NCBI RefSeq assembly: GCF_003946015.1
Contig: NZ_RHNU01000008.1
Span: 1-64,000, forward strand
From: Companilactobacillus insicii
Lineage (GTDB): Bacteria > Bacillota > Bacilli > Lactobacillales > Lactobacillaceae
Length of the DNA stretch: 64,000 nucleotides
Direction of reading: 5' to 3'
The notes under the pieces are model-generated. The model had not been told where the DNA came from and did not search any database. It saw nothing but the letters and a program-made list of their open reading frames with translations. Position numbers and translations under genes: made by a program. Positions 56,215 through 63,393 of the stretch are shown here, piece after piece. Position 1 is the first letter of the stretch. The number at the start of each line of letters is the position of its first letter.

Positions 56215-56376
56215 CTATTATATAAGAGTCAAAAGGTTGCTGTTAGTCAAAAAGCAAACAGTTAAAGCAAAGTAGTGTATCAAGTAGAGGTATGACACGT
56301 TAGGTAGACGATGATTAAGCAAGAAGACAAGATATGCATGACAAGAGTTGCTTACTTTAAGTAGGTGACTCTTATT
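56215..56376 (+). ncRNA. Candidate small RNA, module copy 1
   Basis: From TATTATATAAG through AGTCAAAAGGTTGCTG and TTAGTCAAAAAG to the terminator AAGAGT...ACTCTT (56343-56376). It is matched in order by 56708-56862. Confidence 0.4.
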
Positions 56377-56519
56377 TGTTAACAGTGAAGACAGAAAGAG
56401 TGAATGCTGCATGACTGAAATGCTGATTACCTTAGGTTGGTAATTGTCTTCATTAACATGAGTACGATACCTTAAATCATAACTATCTGAAGGAGGCTCA
56501 AGACTGCTATAACAAGCAT

Positions 56520-56547
56520 TTCAAACTTCATCATGTGTAATTATATT
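56520..56547 (+). promoter_or_regulatory. Repeated promoter-like module 2
   Basis: TTCAAA, 16 bases, TATATT inside TGTGTAATTATATTCA. Second copy of the module at 56030. Confidence 0.35.
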
Positions 56548-56707
56548 CAGGATATTGAAGAGCTTGAATAAGCTCGAAGAACCCTCATTACGGTTTTCAT
56601 ATCACTAATGAAGACCACAGCATCAATATCTAAGTAAATTAGCATGATTTATTAACTTGAAAAAAGTTTTTGAAAATTGATAATAAATGTCAAAAAATCA
56701 TTACGAA

Positions 56708-56862
56708 TATTGTTAATATATAAGAGTCAAAAGGTTGCTGTTAGTCAAAAAGTTAACAGTCAAAGCCAAAGTAGTATATTCAACAAGTCAATGTATGATG
56801 GTCACTAAGATGAATTAGAAGACAAGAGGTCACTTACTTCAAGTAGTAGGTGACCTTTTTTA
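56708..56862 (+). ncRNA. Candidate small RNA, module copy 2
   Basis: TTAATATATAAG, AGTCAAAAGGTTGCTG, TTAGTCAAAAAG, then the terminator AGGTCAC/GTGACCT with T run (56824-56862). Second copy of the unit at 56215. Confidence 0.4.
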
Positions 56863-56890
56863 TATGAGTAAGTTATGAAGACCATGAAAA

Positions 56891-56911
56891 TGTACACCCT
56901 TGCGGACAAAA
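56891..56911. repeat. 21-bp direct repeat, copy 1
   Basis: TGTACACCCTTGCGGACAAA plus A; recurs with one change at 59976-59996. It lies 48 bases before the methyltransferase start; possible regulator site. Confidence 0.6.
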
Positions 56912-56958
56912 TTGTTTTGATATAATTATGATAAATACGATAAAGAGAGTGTGTAATT

Positions 56959-57738
56959 ATGTCTTCAATTCCATCTGATTTAATAGATAACATTCAACAT
57001 ATGAAATATGAGCAATTGCTTACTAAGTTAGAAGACTGTTCGATTGATGTTCTATTAACTGACCCACCATACAACATCAATATCTTAGGCGTTGACTGGG
57101 ATAAGGGATTTGACCTTGAGAGCTGGCTAAACTCTGTGTTGCCTAAGATAAAGCAGGATGGTCTTGTAATGATATTCAACACTGAGTCTAATGTAAGGAG
57201 AGTTATTAAACCTTTTGTAGAAAATTTTCATGATAAAGACCACAATTTTACAGTAGTTGATATCATTGATTGGGGTAAGACCAACCCTCGTGAAAACATT
57301 GATACAGTGCGTCAATTTGAGTTTCTATTGATTGCATATAACAACTATAACACCAGTAAAAGCGATAGATATTACTTAGGTGATTTTGACCCATCTTTTA
57401 ATAATGAAGAGTGGCAAACAGCCAGTGAATTGAAGATGTTTGCGTTAGATAAAGTACCTGTTGAAGACAAGCAGGGTAAAAAGAATAAGCACCCAGACCC
57501 TAAACCAGTCCGACTTATTAACGAATTGATTAGAAAATATACAAGACTTGATGACATTATCTTGGATACATTTTCAGGAAGTGCATCGATTGAGGTGTCT
57601 TCTTATTATATGTCCCGCCATTTTATAGCATGTGAAATGGAAGAAAAGTACATAAAAGTAGCACTTAAAAGGCTAGAGCGTGTTAAGAAGACTGTGCCAA
57701 GAAGCTTGTTTCTAGGTGGTGATGACGATGAAATTTAA
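56959..57738 (+). CDS. Beta-class DNA (adenine-N6/cytosine-N4) methyltransferase
   Basis: 259 aa. Motif IV LLTDPPYNIN near the N terminus (DPPY 35-38) and the SAM-binding FSGSASIEV near residue 200 give the beta-class order (IV before I), typical of type II N6-adenine or N4-cytosine methyltransferases of about this size. The target-recognition region would be between (about 60-190). No restriction gene is recognised; the downstream gene overlaps it by 11 bases, so the two are coupled. The repeated GAAGAC in this zone makes GAAGA or GAAGAC a testable target. Start ATG 56959; ribosome site AGAGAGTG is moderate. Confidence 0.88.
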   Translation: MSSIPSDLIDNIQHMKYEQLLTKLEDCSIDVLLTDPPYNINILGVDWDKGFDLESWLNSVLPKIKQDGLVMIFNTESNVRRVIKPFVENFHDKDHNFTVVDIIDWGKTNPRENIDTVRQFEFLLIAYNNYNTSKSDRYYLGDFDPSFNNEEWQTASELKMFALDKVPVEDKQGKKNKHPDPKPVRLINELIRKYTRLDDIILDTFSGSASIEVSSYYMSRHFIACEMEEKYIKVALKRLERVKKTVPRSLFLGGDDDEI

Positions 57739-59077
57739 GTATGAAGACATCATTACTACTGATGAATACGATGAAGAGTTCTTCCAAAAAATTTCAGATT
57801 TATTTATTGATGAAGACAAGACTTCTAAGTGTAAGACGGCTGTTAAAGCTCTTCATAAGTATGAATTACATCAAGTATTAAATGATAAAGAATCAGCAAT
57901 AATAGAGCTCTTAAACTCTCATATCAGGTTGAATATATATGAGTTTTTTGAGAATGAATATTATGACGATGCAGAATTATTTAAAAATCTAGGTGTAGCA
58001 GCACTAGGTTTGAATGAATATGGCTGTGAAGACATGCAGAATGAGCTGTTAGTTTTAATAAGTATCAATCTAGAAGACTTCAGTAACTTAGATAAGAAGA
58101 CATTAAATAAGCTAAAACGTGAAGTTAAGAAGATAACTGATAACCTTGCTAAGTCGCATGAAGAGGTTAATATGATTAATGTATTGCGTGTTTTTAAGCA
58201 ATATTTAGACGCACTTAAGGTGAAGTTAGCTGACGATATTGTTGACCAATATGCCATTTATAAGGGTTGGAAGATGATAGCTTTATTAAGAAAAGAAGAG
58301 TCTTTTTATCGTCGTAAAGCATTGCTAAATCGTAAAGTAGATTTCAATACAAATCACAAGATTGCAAGACTAAAGTCTTCAGATAATGATATAGATAAGT
58401 TAATATTCTATGACTCGTTACTTGAAGACCTTAAGAAATATGAGCAATTTATTGTTCAATCGTACGTGAATAAGACATTTTCAAATTATGAAGACCTTAC
58501 TTTAAGTTACTATAAGATAGTTCTGACTACTATGTCGTTAAAAGACAATGTTCAAGTAATTGATAAATATAAGTCTCTTATCAAGAATGGTTACTTTAAC
58601 AGCGATAATGAAGAGTTATTACGTGAGGCAGTGTCTTATGTTGATAAGAATCGTGTTAATTTAAAGTTGATGACCTTAAATAAAATAGTGAAGACACTAC
58701 ATATTACTAAGGCAAGAGCGGAAGCGTACGATTTAGAGATGTTATATTTCTATACTTTAACCCAAGGCACTAAATCTAGAGTTAAGTTTACAGACAAGCT
58801 GGAAACATTGTCAGAACACAAAGAAAGATTGAAAAATGAGGCTATATCTAAGGGGCAAGAGGTAAAGAAATACCGTGATAAAGGTTTAAATTATCAAGAA
58901 ATTTCTAAAAAAATTCATTTATCTAGGGCAAAAGTGTCTGAAAAATATAAGTCTTATATCTTAAATGAATATGAGATTAATAAAGATAATTTGAAGACAG
59001 ATGAAGAGCTTAATGAGTTTGCTAAGGCTATGCATGAGACTCGTAAAAAGATTGATAAATTAATAGGTGATAATTAA
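57728..59077 (+). CDS. Uncharacterised protein coupled to the methyltransferase, with C-terminal HTH
   Basis: 449 aa, not recognised. Mostly helical and charged. A resolvase-like helix-turn-helix lies at about 385-415 (KYRDKGLNYQEISKKIHLSR). It starts inside the methyltransferase gene (11-base overlap; ribosome site AGGTGGTG), so it should work with it: a restriction or sensing partner, or a DNA-binding regulator, are options. No PD-(D/E)xK or HNH motif is evident. Glu-Asp codon pairs are very often GAAGAC, and non-coding neighbours share this. Confidence 0.6.
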   Translation: MKFKYEDIITTDEYDEEFFQKISDLFIDEDKTSKCKTAVKALHKYELHQVLNDKESAIIELLNSHIRLNIYEFFENEYYDDAELFKNLGVAALGLNEYGCEDMQNELLVLISINLEDFSNLDKKTLNKLKREVKKITDNLAKSHEEVNMINVLRVFKQYLDALKVKLADDIVDQYAIYKGWKMIALLRKEESFYRRKALLNRKVDFNTNHKIARLKSSDNDIDKLIFYDSLLEDLKKYEQFIVQSYVNKTFSNYEDLTLSYYKIVLTTMSLKDNVQVIDKYKSLIKNGYFNSDNEELLREAVSYVDKNRVNLKLMTLNKIVKTLHITKARAEAYDLEMLYFYTLTQGTKSRVKFTDKLETLSEHKERLKNEAISKGQEVKKYRDKGLNYQEISKKIHLSRAKVSEKYKSYILNEYEINKDNLKTDEELNEFAKAMHETRKKIDKLIGDN

Positions 59078-59170
59078 GTTACTTACGATTTTTGGCATGT
59101 TTCTTCATATAATAGGTATCATTTCTAATTGTTGTACGTGAAGACTTCCCAAATATGCTCTGACAAGTGT

Positions 59171-59198
59171 TTGATTTCTATTTAGGTGTAATTATATT
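59171..59198 (+). promoter_or_regulatory. Repeated promoter-like module 3
   Basis: TTGATT (59171-59176), 16 bases, TATATT (59193-59198) inside AGGTGTAATTATATTCA. It precedes the gene at 59349. Confidence 0.45.
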
Positions 59199-59348
59199 CA
59201 ACCATGACTTGTGTGTCGAAGATGTACGAAGAAATGTCGAACAATATCTTATATAATTACTTTGCGAAGATGATAACGATTATGACAAATGACTTTAACT
59301 TGACGTTATACTTTCAAAGACAAATTAAGTAAATGTGAGGTAAAACAT

Positions 59349-59756
59349 ATGTCAGAATTTAAAAATAAAGCTACTTTAAGTAGTAATGAAGTATTAAATA
59401 GGGTAATTGAACTATTGAAGAGTGAAGGCAGAGGTATGAGTACCAAAGAATTGTTTATTGAGCTAAATAACAATGATGAGGACAACTTCATAACCGTAGG
59501 TCAATTGTTGAACATTCAGACCAAAGCTAAATTAGGCAAAGTAGACGATTTAAGCGTAGTAAAAGACAGCAAAGGTCATTTTAAACTTTGTTCATCAAAT
59601 AAAGTTGATAACTTGAATAGTATTATTAACCGTCAGTTTGATGTTATCATTGAAAATCTTAGGTTGCTAAAAGGTCAGTTAAGTATTGAAGACATGGCAA
59701 GCATTGTTGATACAATGAATAAAAAGATGGACGAGGTTGCGGATGCATTCAGGTAA
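59349..59756 (+). CDS. Small HTH-like and coiled-coil element protein
   Basis: 135 aa, not recognised. About 10-75 looks like a winged HTH (EVLNRVIELLKSEGRGMSTK, NIQTKAKLGKVDDLSVVK); about 85-130 is a helical coiled-coil-like end. It resembles the plan of the 176-aa protein at 47198. The ATG follows GTGAGGTAAAAC. It sits under repeated promoter module 3 and has its own terminator. Possibly an element regulator. Confidence 0.6.
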   Translation: MSEFKNKATLSSNEVLNRVIELLKSEGRGMSTKELFIELNNNDEDNFITVGQLLNIQTKAKLGKVDDLSVVKDSKGHFKLCSSNKVDNLNSIINRQFDVIIENLRLLKGQLSIEDMASIVDTMNKKMDEVADAFR

Positions 59757-59779
59757 TTAACTAATATAAGTTATTAATA

Positions 59780-59849
59780 TGAGAAGAGCACTTATTGAAT
59801 CAACTAGACTGGTAGGTCGGTGTTGAAGACAATAAGTGCTCTTTTTGAT
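59780..59849 (+). terminator. Terminator with a long loop
   Basis: AAGAGCACTTATTG pairs with CAATAAGTGCTCTT across a loop of about 40 bases; T run follows. Confidence 0.75.
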
Positions 59850-59975
59850 TGTTAAAATATTGTTGTACTTATTGTCAATATATTGCTCTTTAAGAATAGT
59901 AATTCGGTGTTGAAGACAACGAGCTATCTTTCTAAATTAATAAGATGCTGTTGTTCATAGTTCCCTTTTTCAATT

Positions 59976-59996
59976 TGTACACCCTCGCGGACAAAA
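59976..59996. repeat. 21-bp direct repeat, copy 2
   Basis: TGTACACCCTCGCGGACAAA plus A; one mismatch to 56891-56911. Confidence 0.6.
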
Positions 59997-60071
59997 AATA
60001 TCACTTAACTTTTGGCTAAAACAGAGTTATAAAAAGCCCTGTAACAGTAAGTATAAACGCCTCGAATATCT

Positions 60072-60210
60072 AATGATGATAGCAATGATGACTATTACTA
60101 CGATATTTTTGATGACAAATGATGACAAGCGTTTGAGAACGCTGAACAACATTGAACAATTCTGACTGTGTTTGATAATTCGAGATGTCAATGATGATAG
60201 CAATGATGAC
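60072..60210. repeat. Right arm-type integrase sites
   Basis: AATGATGAT/AATGATGAC pairs at 60072-60080 with 60084-60092 and at 60190-60198 with 60202-60210, 12 bases apart as at the left end, plus AATGATGAC at 60118-60126. Confidence 0.65.
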
Positions 60211-60299
60211 TTTTTAGCATGAATTAGGTTCGAATAAGCAGAAATAGAGAGTGTGAAAGCCTGATATAATAACATTCCAATCTGCTTTTTGTTTTGTTT

Positions 60300-60331
60300 T
60301 CTCCGTGGAAGTTCGAATCTTCTTACCCGCA
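60300..60331 (+). repeat. attR (right copy of the 32-bp direct repeat)
   Basis: A perfect copy of the 3' end of tRNA-Leu (40899-40930) without the rest of the tRNA. It marks the right border of the element. Confidence 0.95.
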
Positions 60332-60340
60332 TAAATGCAA

Positions 60341-60375
60341 AAATAGAAATGCTTAATAGCATTTCTATTTTTTTT
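60341..60375 (+). terminator. Original tRNA-Leu terminator, displaced
   Basis: AAATAGAAATGC / GCATTTCTATTT stem and T run, ten bases after attR, where the tRNA-Leu terminator would be without the insertion. Confidence 0.8.
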
Positions 60376-60586
60376 GCGTCAAAAAGTAAAGATATTTAAC
60401 TGGACCGTCTTAGATAGATTTGTCAAAACTCAATAATAAGTTGATTTATATCGATTTTTTAATTACAAATCGTACAATAATTATAATTTTAAAAATAAAA
60501 TTTAATTTATTGTATGCAAAAGTTTTGTATTTTGATATAAAGGCGAATAAACTCTGCTGTAATCTAAGATAAAGGAAGACGAAAAA

Positions 60587-61099
60587 ATGAAAAAGAAAAC
60601 TATTATTGGGCTGATAGTATCTTTGTTTCTTTTGGGATTTTCTTCAATGCATTACAGCACAGTTAAAGCTGAATCAGTAACTCAAGCTGGTTATTATGCG
60701 GAAGTAACAGCCGATCCCGCTAGTTTATATAGTTCAACTGGCAGCAATTTAGAAGAGTCTTTACCTTATAGAAGTACTTGGAAGATAGGTAAGATCTTAG
60801 ATGAGACTGATGGGACAGAATTATTTCGTGTAGGCTCAGATGAATATTTAAGCTCAAGAGAAAGCTTTTTGTACCAAAAACGTCCTGAGGTAATCGAAGT
60901 TTCCGATTCAAGTGGTGAGGTACCCGTATTCGATTATAATTTGAAGGAGAGTTCAGAAGTCGCTCTGAAATCCAATACTTACTGGTATTCTGACACTGTT
61001 ATTTACAGTTCATCTGGCATGCCTTTCGCCAGAGTTGCAACGAATGAATATGTTCCGTTTTATGAAGTAACTTCAGAAAGCTTTACGCAAGTATTTTAA
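60587..61099 (+). CDS. Small secreted protein with two SLAP-like units
   Basis: 170 aa. A signal peptide (about 1-29, cut at VKAE), then two diverged SLAP-like units of about 65 residues, each ending in the typical motif (FRVGSDEYL near 85, ARVATNEYV near 155). It keeps only the wall-binding part seen in the large adhesins, so it is probably a secreted wall-associated protein of unknown effect. Ribosome site AAAGGAAG. It lies next to a two-component system reading toward it, which might control it; inference. Confidence 0.75.
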   Translation: MKKKTIIGLIVSLFLLGFSSMHYSTVKAESVTQAGYYAEVTADPASLYSSTGSNLEESLPYRSTWKIGKILDETDGTELFRVGSDEYLSSRESFLYQKRPEVIEVSDSSGEVPVFDYNLKESSEVALKSNTYWYSDTVIYSSSGMPFARVATNEYVPFYEVTSESFTQVF

Positions 61100-61104
61100 G
61101 AACA

Positions 61105-61138
61105 AAAAAATGACACAGTAGTTTATTCTACTGTGCCA
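61105..61138 (-). terminator. Terminator of the two-component operon
   Basis: GGCACAGTAGAATAAACTACTGTGTC hairpin (given on the minus strand in parts: GGCACAGTAG / CTACTGTGTC) followed by a T run on the minus strand. Overlaps the response-regulator stop. Confidence 0.75.
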
Positions 61139-61877
61139 TTTGGCGTTTAAGTCCAGGTAATTTTCTACGGGATACCTCACAGCTTGAGCCATCGTTGAAG
61201 TAAATCATTTTATTCAATGAATCTATCGAATGGATATTATCAAGATTTACTAGGATACTCTTGTGCGCACGGTACAAATTGGAAAATTCTTCCTCGATGG
61301 AATTTAAGTTGCCACGGAATTCGGTTATTTCAGTTAAACTGTGGAGAAATACTTTGTGAGAACTCGATGAAGTTTCCAGATAATTAATATCTTTGACGTC
61401 GATGGTGTAGTCTCTTGAGCCCAAACTATAATGAAACATCTTTTTACGCTGAGATTTCAGCTCGTGTAGCCTTTGGAATGTAAGATCCAAATCTTTGTAC
61501 AGTGATTCATTCATAGATTTGATTCCGTCTTCTTTTTTGATGTAGTCGAGAGGTTCGATTTTTCGCTTAAATGTTAAATAGGCCAATTCTTCATGCGTCG
61601 TAATAAAAACAATTTTTGCGGTAGCATCATTCCTACGGATTTCCTCAGCTAAGTCAATACCCTTGGTTTGTGAATCGGCAAATTCAATATCGATTAGGTA
61701 GAACATATCATTGTTATCACTACGATATTTAATATAGTTTTCAAATTCAGTAGGATTTCCAGTAGAAATGACAATACGCATTTCGTGTTCTGGATGATCC
61801 TTCATGTAATTTTTAAAAATTAATCGATATACATCAATTAATTCCAGGTTATCTTCACATATAGCAACGTTTAACAA
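61128..61877 (-). CDS. LytTR-family response regulator (AgrA/ComE-like)
   Basis: 249 aa. Receiver domain (about 1-125: acidic CEDN near 8, phospho-acceptor Asp in FYLIDIEFAD near 59, Thr in VFITTHEE, Lys in DYIKKEDG) and a C-terminal LytTR DNA-binding domain (about 145-245: YTIDVKDINYLETSSSSHKV, FYRAHKS-type segment LYRAHKSILVN). It lies three bases after its kinase, so it is one operon. Such systems are often quorum sensors for bacteriocin or surface genes. No peptide pheromone gene is recognised here. Confidence 0.9.
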   Translation of the reverse strand: MLNVAICEDNLELIDVYRLIFKNYMKDHPEHEMRIVISTGNPTEFENYIKYRSDNNDMFYLIDIEFADSQTKGIDLAEEIRRNDATAKIVFITTHEELAYLTFKRKIEPLDYIKKEDGIKSMNESLYKDLDLTFQRLHELKSQRKKMFHYSLGSRDYTIDVKDINYLETSSSSHKVFLHSLTEITEFRGNLNSIEEEFSNLYRAHKSILVNLDNIHSIDSLNKMIYFNDGSSCEVSRRKLPGLKRQMAQ

Positions 61878-61880
61878 AAT

Positions 61881-63197
61881 CTAATTCTCCTTTTCAATCG
61901 TTAAAATGACGGTAAATTCATCATTTTCAAACTTGGTATGTAAAAAGAAATTTGGCTTTTTATCTACTAGTTCTTGAACATTGGCTAGGCCAATACCATT
62001 GTGATTCTCTTTGGTGGAAAAACCGTTCATAAAAATTTTATTTAGATCGATTTTTGTATTGGGTGAGGTGTTATTGACAATTATATATTCAGTAGCATTT
62101 TCAACATTTATCAACGCAAACCTTATAGTTGGATCTGAGTTTTTTTGACAAGCCTCAATAGCGTTGTCGAAGAGGATGCCAAGTATTCTCGTGATAGATA
62201 CTGAATCATTTCTAGAAATACTTAAATCAGTATCTATTTCAGTGGTTGTAGTAATATTCAAATTATTAGCTGTAATAATCTTACTAATAATGATTCCTCT
62301 GACTAATTCATCTTTTATTTTGAATAAACGAGGGTTATTCAATTTTGAGATGTCATTAGTATTTATAGTTGAATCGTGTAATAAATCTTTGATTTTTTCT
62401 CGAGCATTTGTATCGTCGTCGTTGTTTAATAAAACGGACAGCGATAGTAGAAGATTTTTGTAATCATGTTTAAACTTGCGCATGTCATTGAAATTATCTT
62501 CGAGTTCTTTAATATACAAACTATTTTCTTTGATTTTTTCCAATTCCCGTATGGCACGTTTCTGTTTGAGGTACCCAGCAATATAGTACAAAGTTCCGAG
62601 AAAAATGAAAATAAATATGATTACGGTTAAAATGACGTTTATGCGTATATATGCTAGTTGAATTTTTAAAATTCTAGAAATTGTCGTGAAACTGAGAAAC
62701 CCAATAAATAAAATCAACATCGCTGAAGTTAAGACAGTGATGATAATGGGATCATTGAAATTAATAAATTTTCTCCATCGATTCACAATAAAAATACCAA
62801 GATACAGGAAGCTTAATGAGAGTACGTAGGTAAGAATTACACTGCATAGTAAGATTAAGATCATTTGGCTGTGAATATCGAATAGTTTACTCGGAATTAC
62901 CCAAGCCAAACTTTGCGAGAACGCGACTATAAATATACTAGTTAGTAAAAAAAGTATTTTATTAATGAGTTTTAACTTATAATGGCGAAATAAGAAGAAA
63001 TACGAAATAATAAGCAGTAAAATGCTCATATTATCATGATATAGGTCTATAAAGCTAAATGTGATACTGGCCACAATGGCTAGTATCACATTTGACTTTA
63101 TACGTATTTGTGGGATTATAATAAAAACTAATATGAAAAAAAGTAAATTAGTTATAAAATCAATACTTTGATAAGCTATATTGTTTAAATAAATCAT
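61881..63197 (-). CDS. AgrC-type (HPK10, GHKL) sensor histidine kinase
   Basis: 438 aa. Six to seven membrane helices in the first 215 residues, a short coiled-coil linker, the phospho-acceptor His in MRKFKHDYKNLLLSL (about 243), N box LGILFDNAIEAC and G box NGIGLANVQELVDK. This plan is typical of peptide-sensing kinases (AgrC, ComD, PlnB). It phosphorylates the LytTR regulator encoded three bases downstream. The ribosome site before ATG 63197 is weak (GTAGAGAAT). The signal is unknown. Confidence 0.9.
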   Translation of the reverse strand: MIYLNNIAYQSIDFITNLLFFILVFIIIPQIRIKSNVILAIVASITFSFIDLYHDNMSILLLIISYFFLFRHYKLKLINKILFLLTSIFIVAFSQSLAWVIPSKLFDIHSQMILILLCSVILTYVLSLSFLYLGIFIVNRWRKFINFNDPIIITVLTSAMLILFIGFLSFTTISRILKIQLAYIRINVILTVIIFIFIFLGTLYYIAGYLKQKRAIRELEKIKENSLYIKELEDNFNDMRKFKHDYKNLLLSLSVLLNNDDDTNAREKIKDLLHDSTINTNDISKLNNPRLFKIKDELVRGIIISKIITANNLNITTTTEIDTDLSISRNDSVSITRILGILFDNAIEACQKNSDPTIRFALINVENATEYIIVNNTSPNTKIDLNKIFMNGFSTKENHNGIGLANVQELVDKKPNFFLHTKFENDEFTVILTIEKEN

Positions 63198-63393
63198 TAC
63201 GTGTTATTCTCTACTTACTTATAAATAAAAGGTTTAAAAAAAAATCAAAAATTAACCTCAAGGTAAATCATTTCATGTACTTGAATATTAACATAATATA
63301 GGTAGTAAAAAACTTAATAAGCATAAAAGGACTATTTAATATCCTGTGTGGTATTATAAGTAATAATGTATCCCAACAATAGGAGTGAGAAGA

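Larger units (their letters stand above)
55966..56958. other. About 1 kb of repeated non-coding modules
   Basis: No supported protein gene. A unit of roughly 480 bases is present twice: promoter-like word GGTGTAATTATATTCA or TGTGTAATTATATTCA (56044, 56535), then an AAATTGATAATAA block (56176, 56676), then a conserved stretch TATATAAGAGTCAAAAGG (56219, 56711) and a terminator (56343, 56824). GAAGAC is frequent throughout. Confidence 0.6.
59850..60299. other. Right end of the element, no supported gene
   Basis: About 450 bases without a credible gene. It contains the word TCGGTGTTGAAGACAA (near 59904; also near 59817), the 21-bp repeat copy at 59976-59996 and the arm-type sites at 60072-60210. 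Confidence 0.6.
40899..60331. mobile_element. Integrated mobile element (IME/ICE-like) in tRNA-Leu, about 19.4 kb
   Basis: Bounded by a perfect 32-bp direct repeat made of the tRNA-Leu 3' end. The integrase gene lies next to the tRNA, pointing toward it. Arm-type repeats lie inside both ends. Contents: tyrosine integrase, FtsK/TcpA-like ATPase, two serine recombinases, surface protein, methyltransferase, TA-like locus and small-RNA modules. There is no phage structural gene and no recognisable relaxase or type IV secretion set, so it is a mobilisable or satellite-type element rather than a full ICE or prophage. The native tRNA-Leu terminator now lies beyond the right end (60341). Confidence 0.9.

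Noticed and set aside
56218-56412. 64-codon minus-strand frame in the repeated modules
   Set aside because: It overlaps the conserved non-coding unit and its terminator and is not kept in the second copy.
40931-60299. Prophage interpretation of the element
   Set aside because: No capsid, tail, terminase, lysis or phage repressor genes are seen; only integrase and accessory genes.
60027-60362. 111-codon minus-strand frame across attR
   Set aside because: It runs through the tRNA fragment, arm sites and terminator; not a gene.
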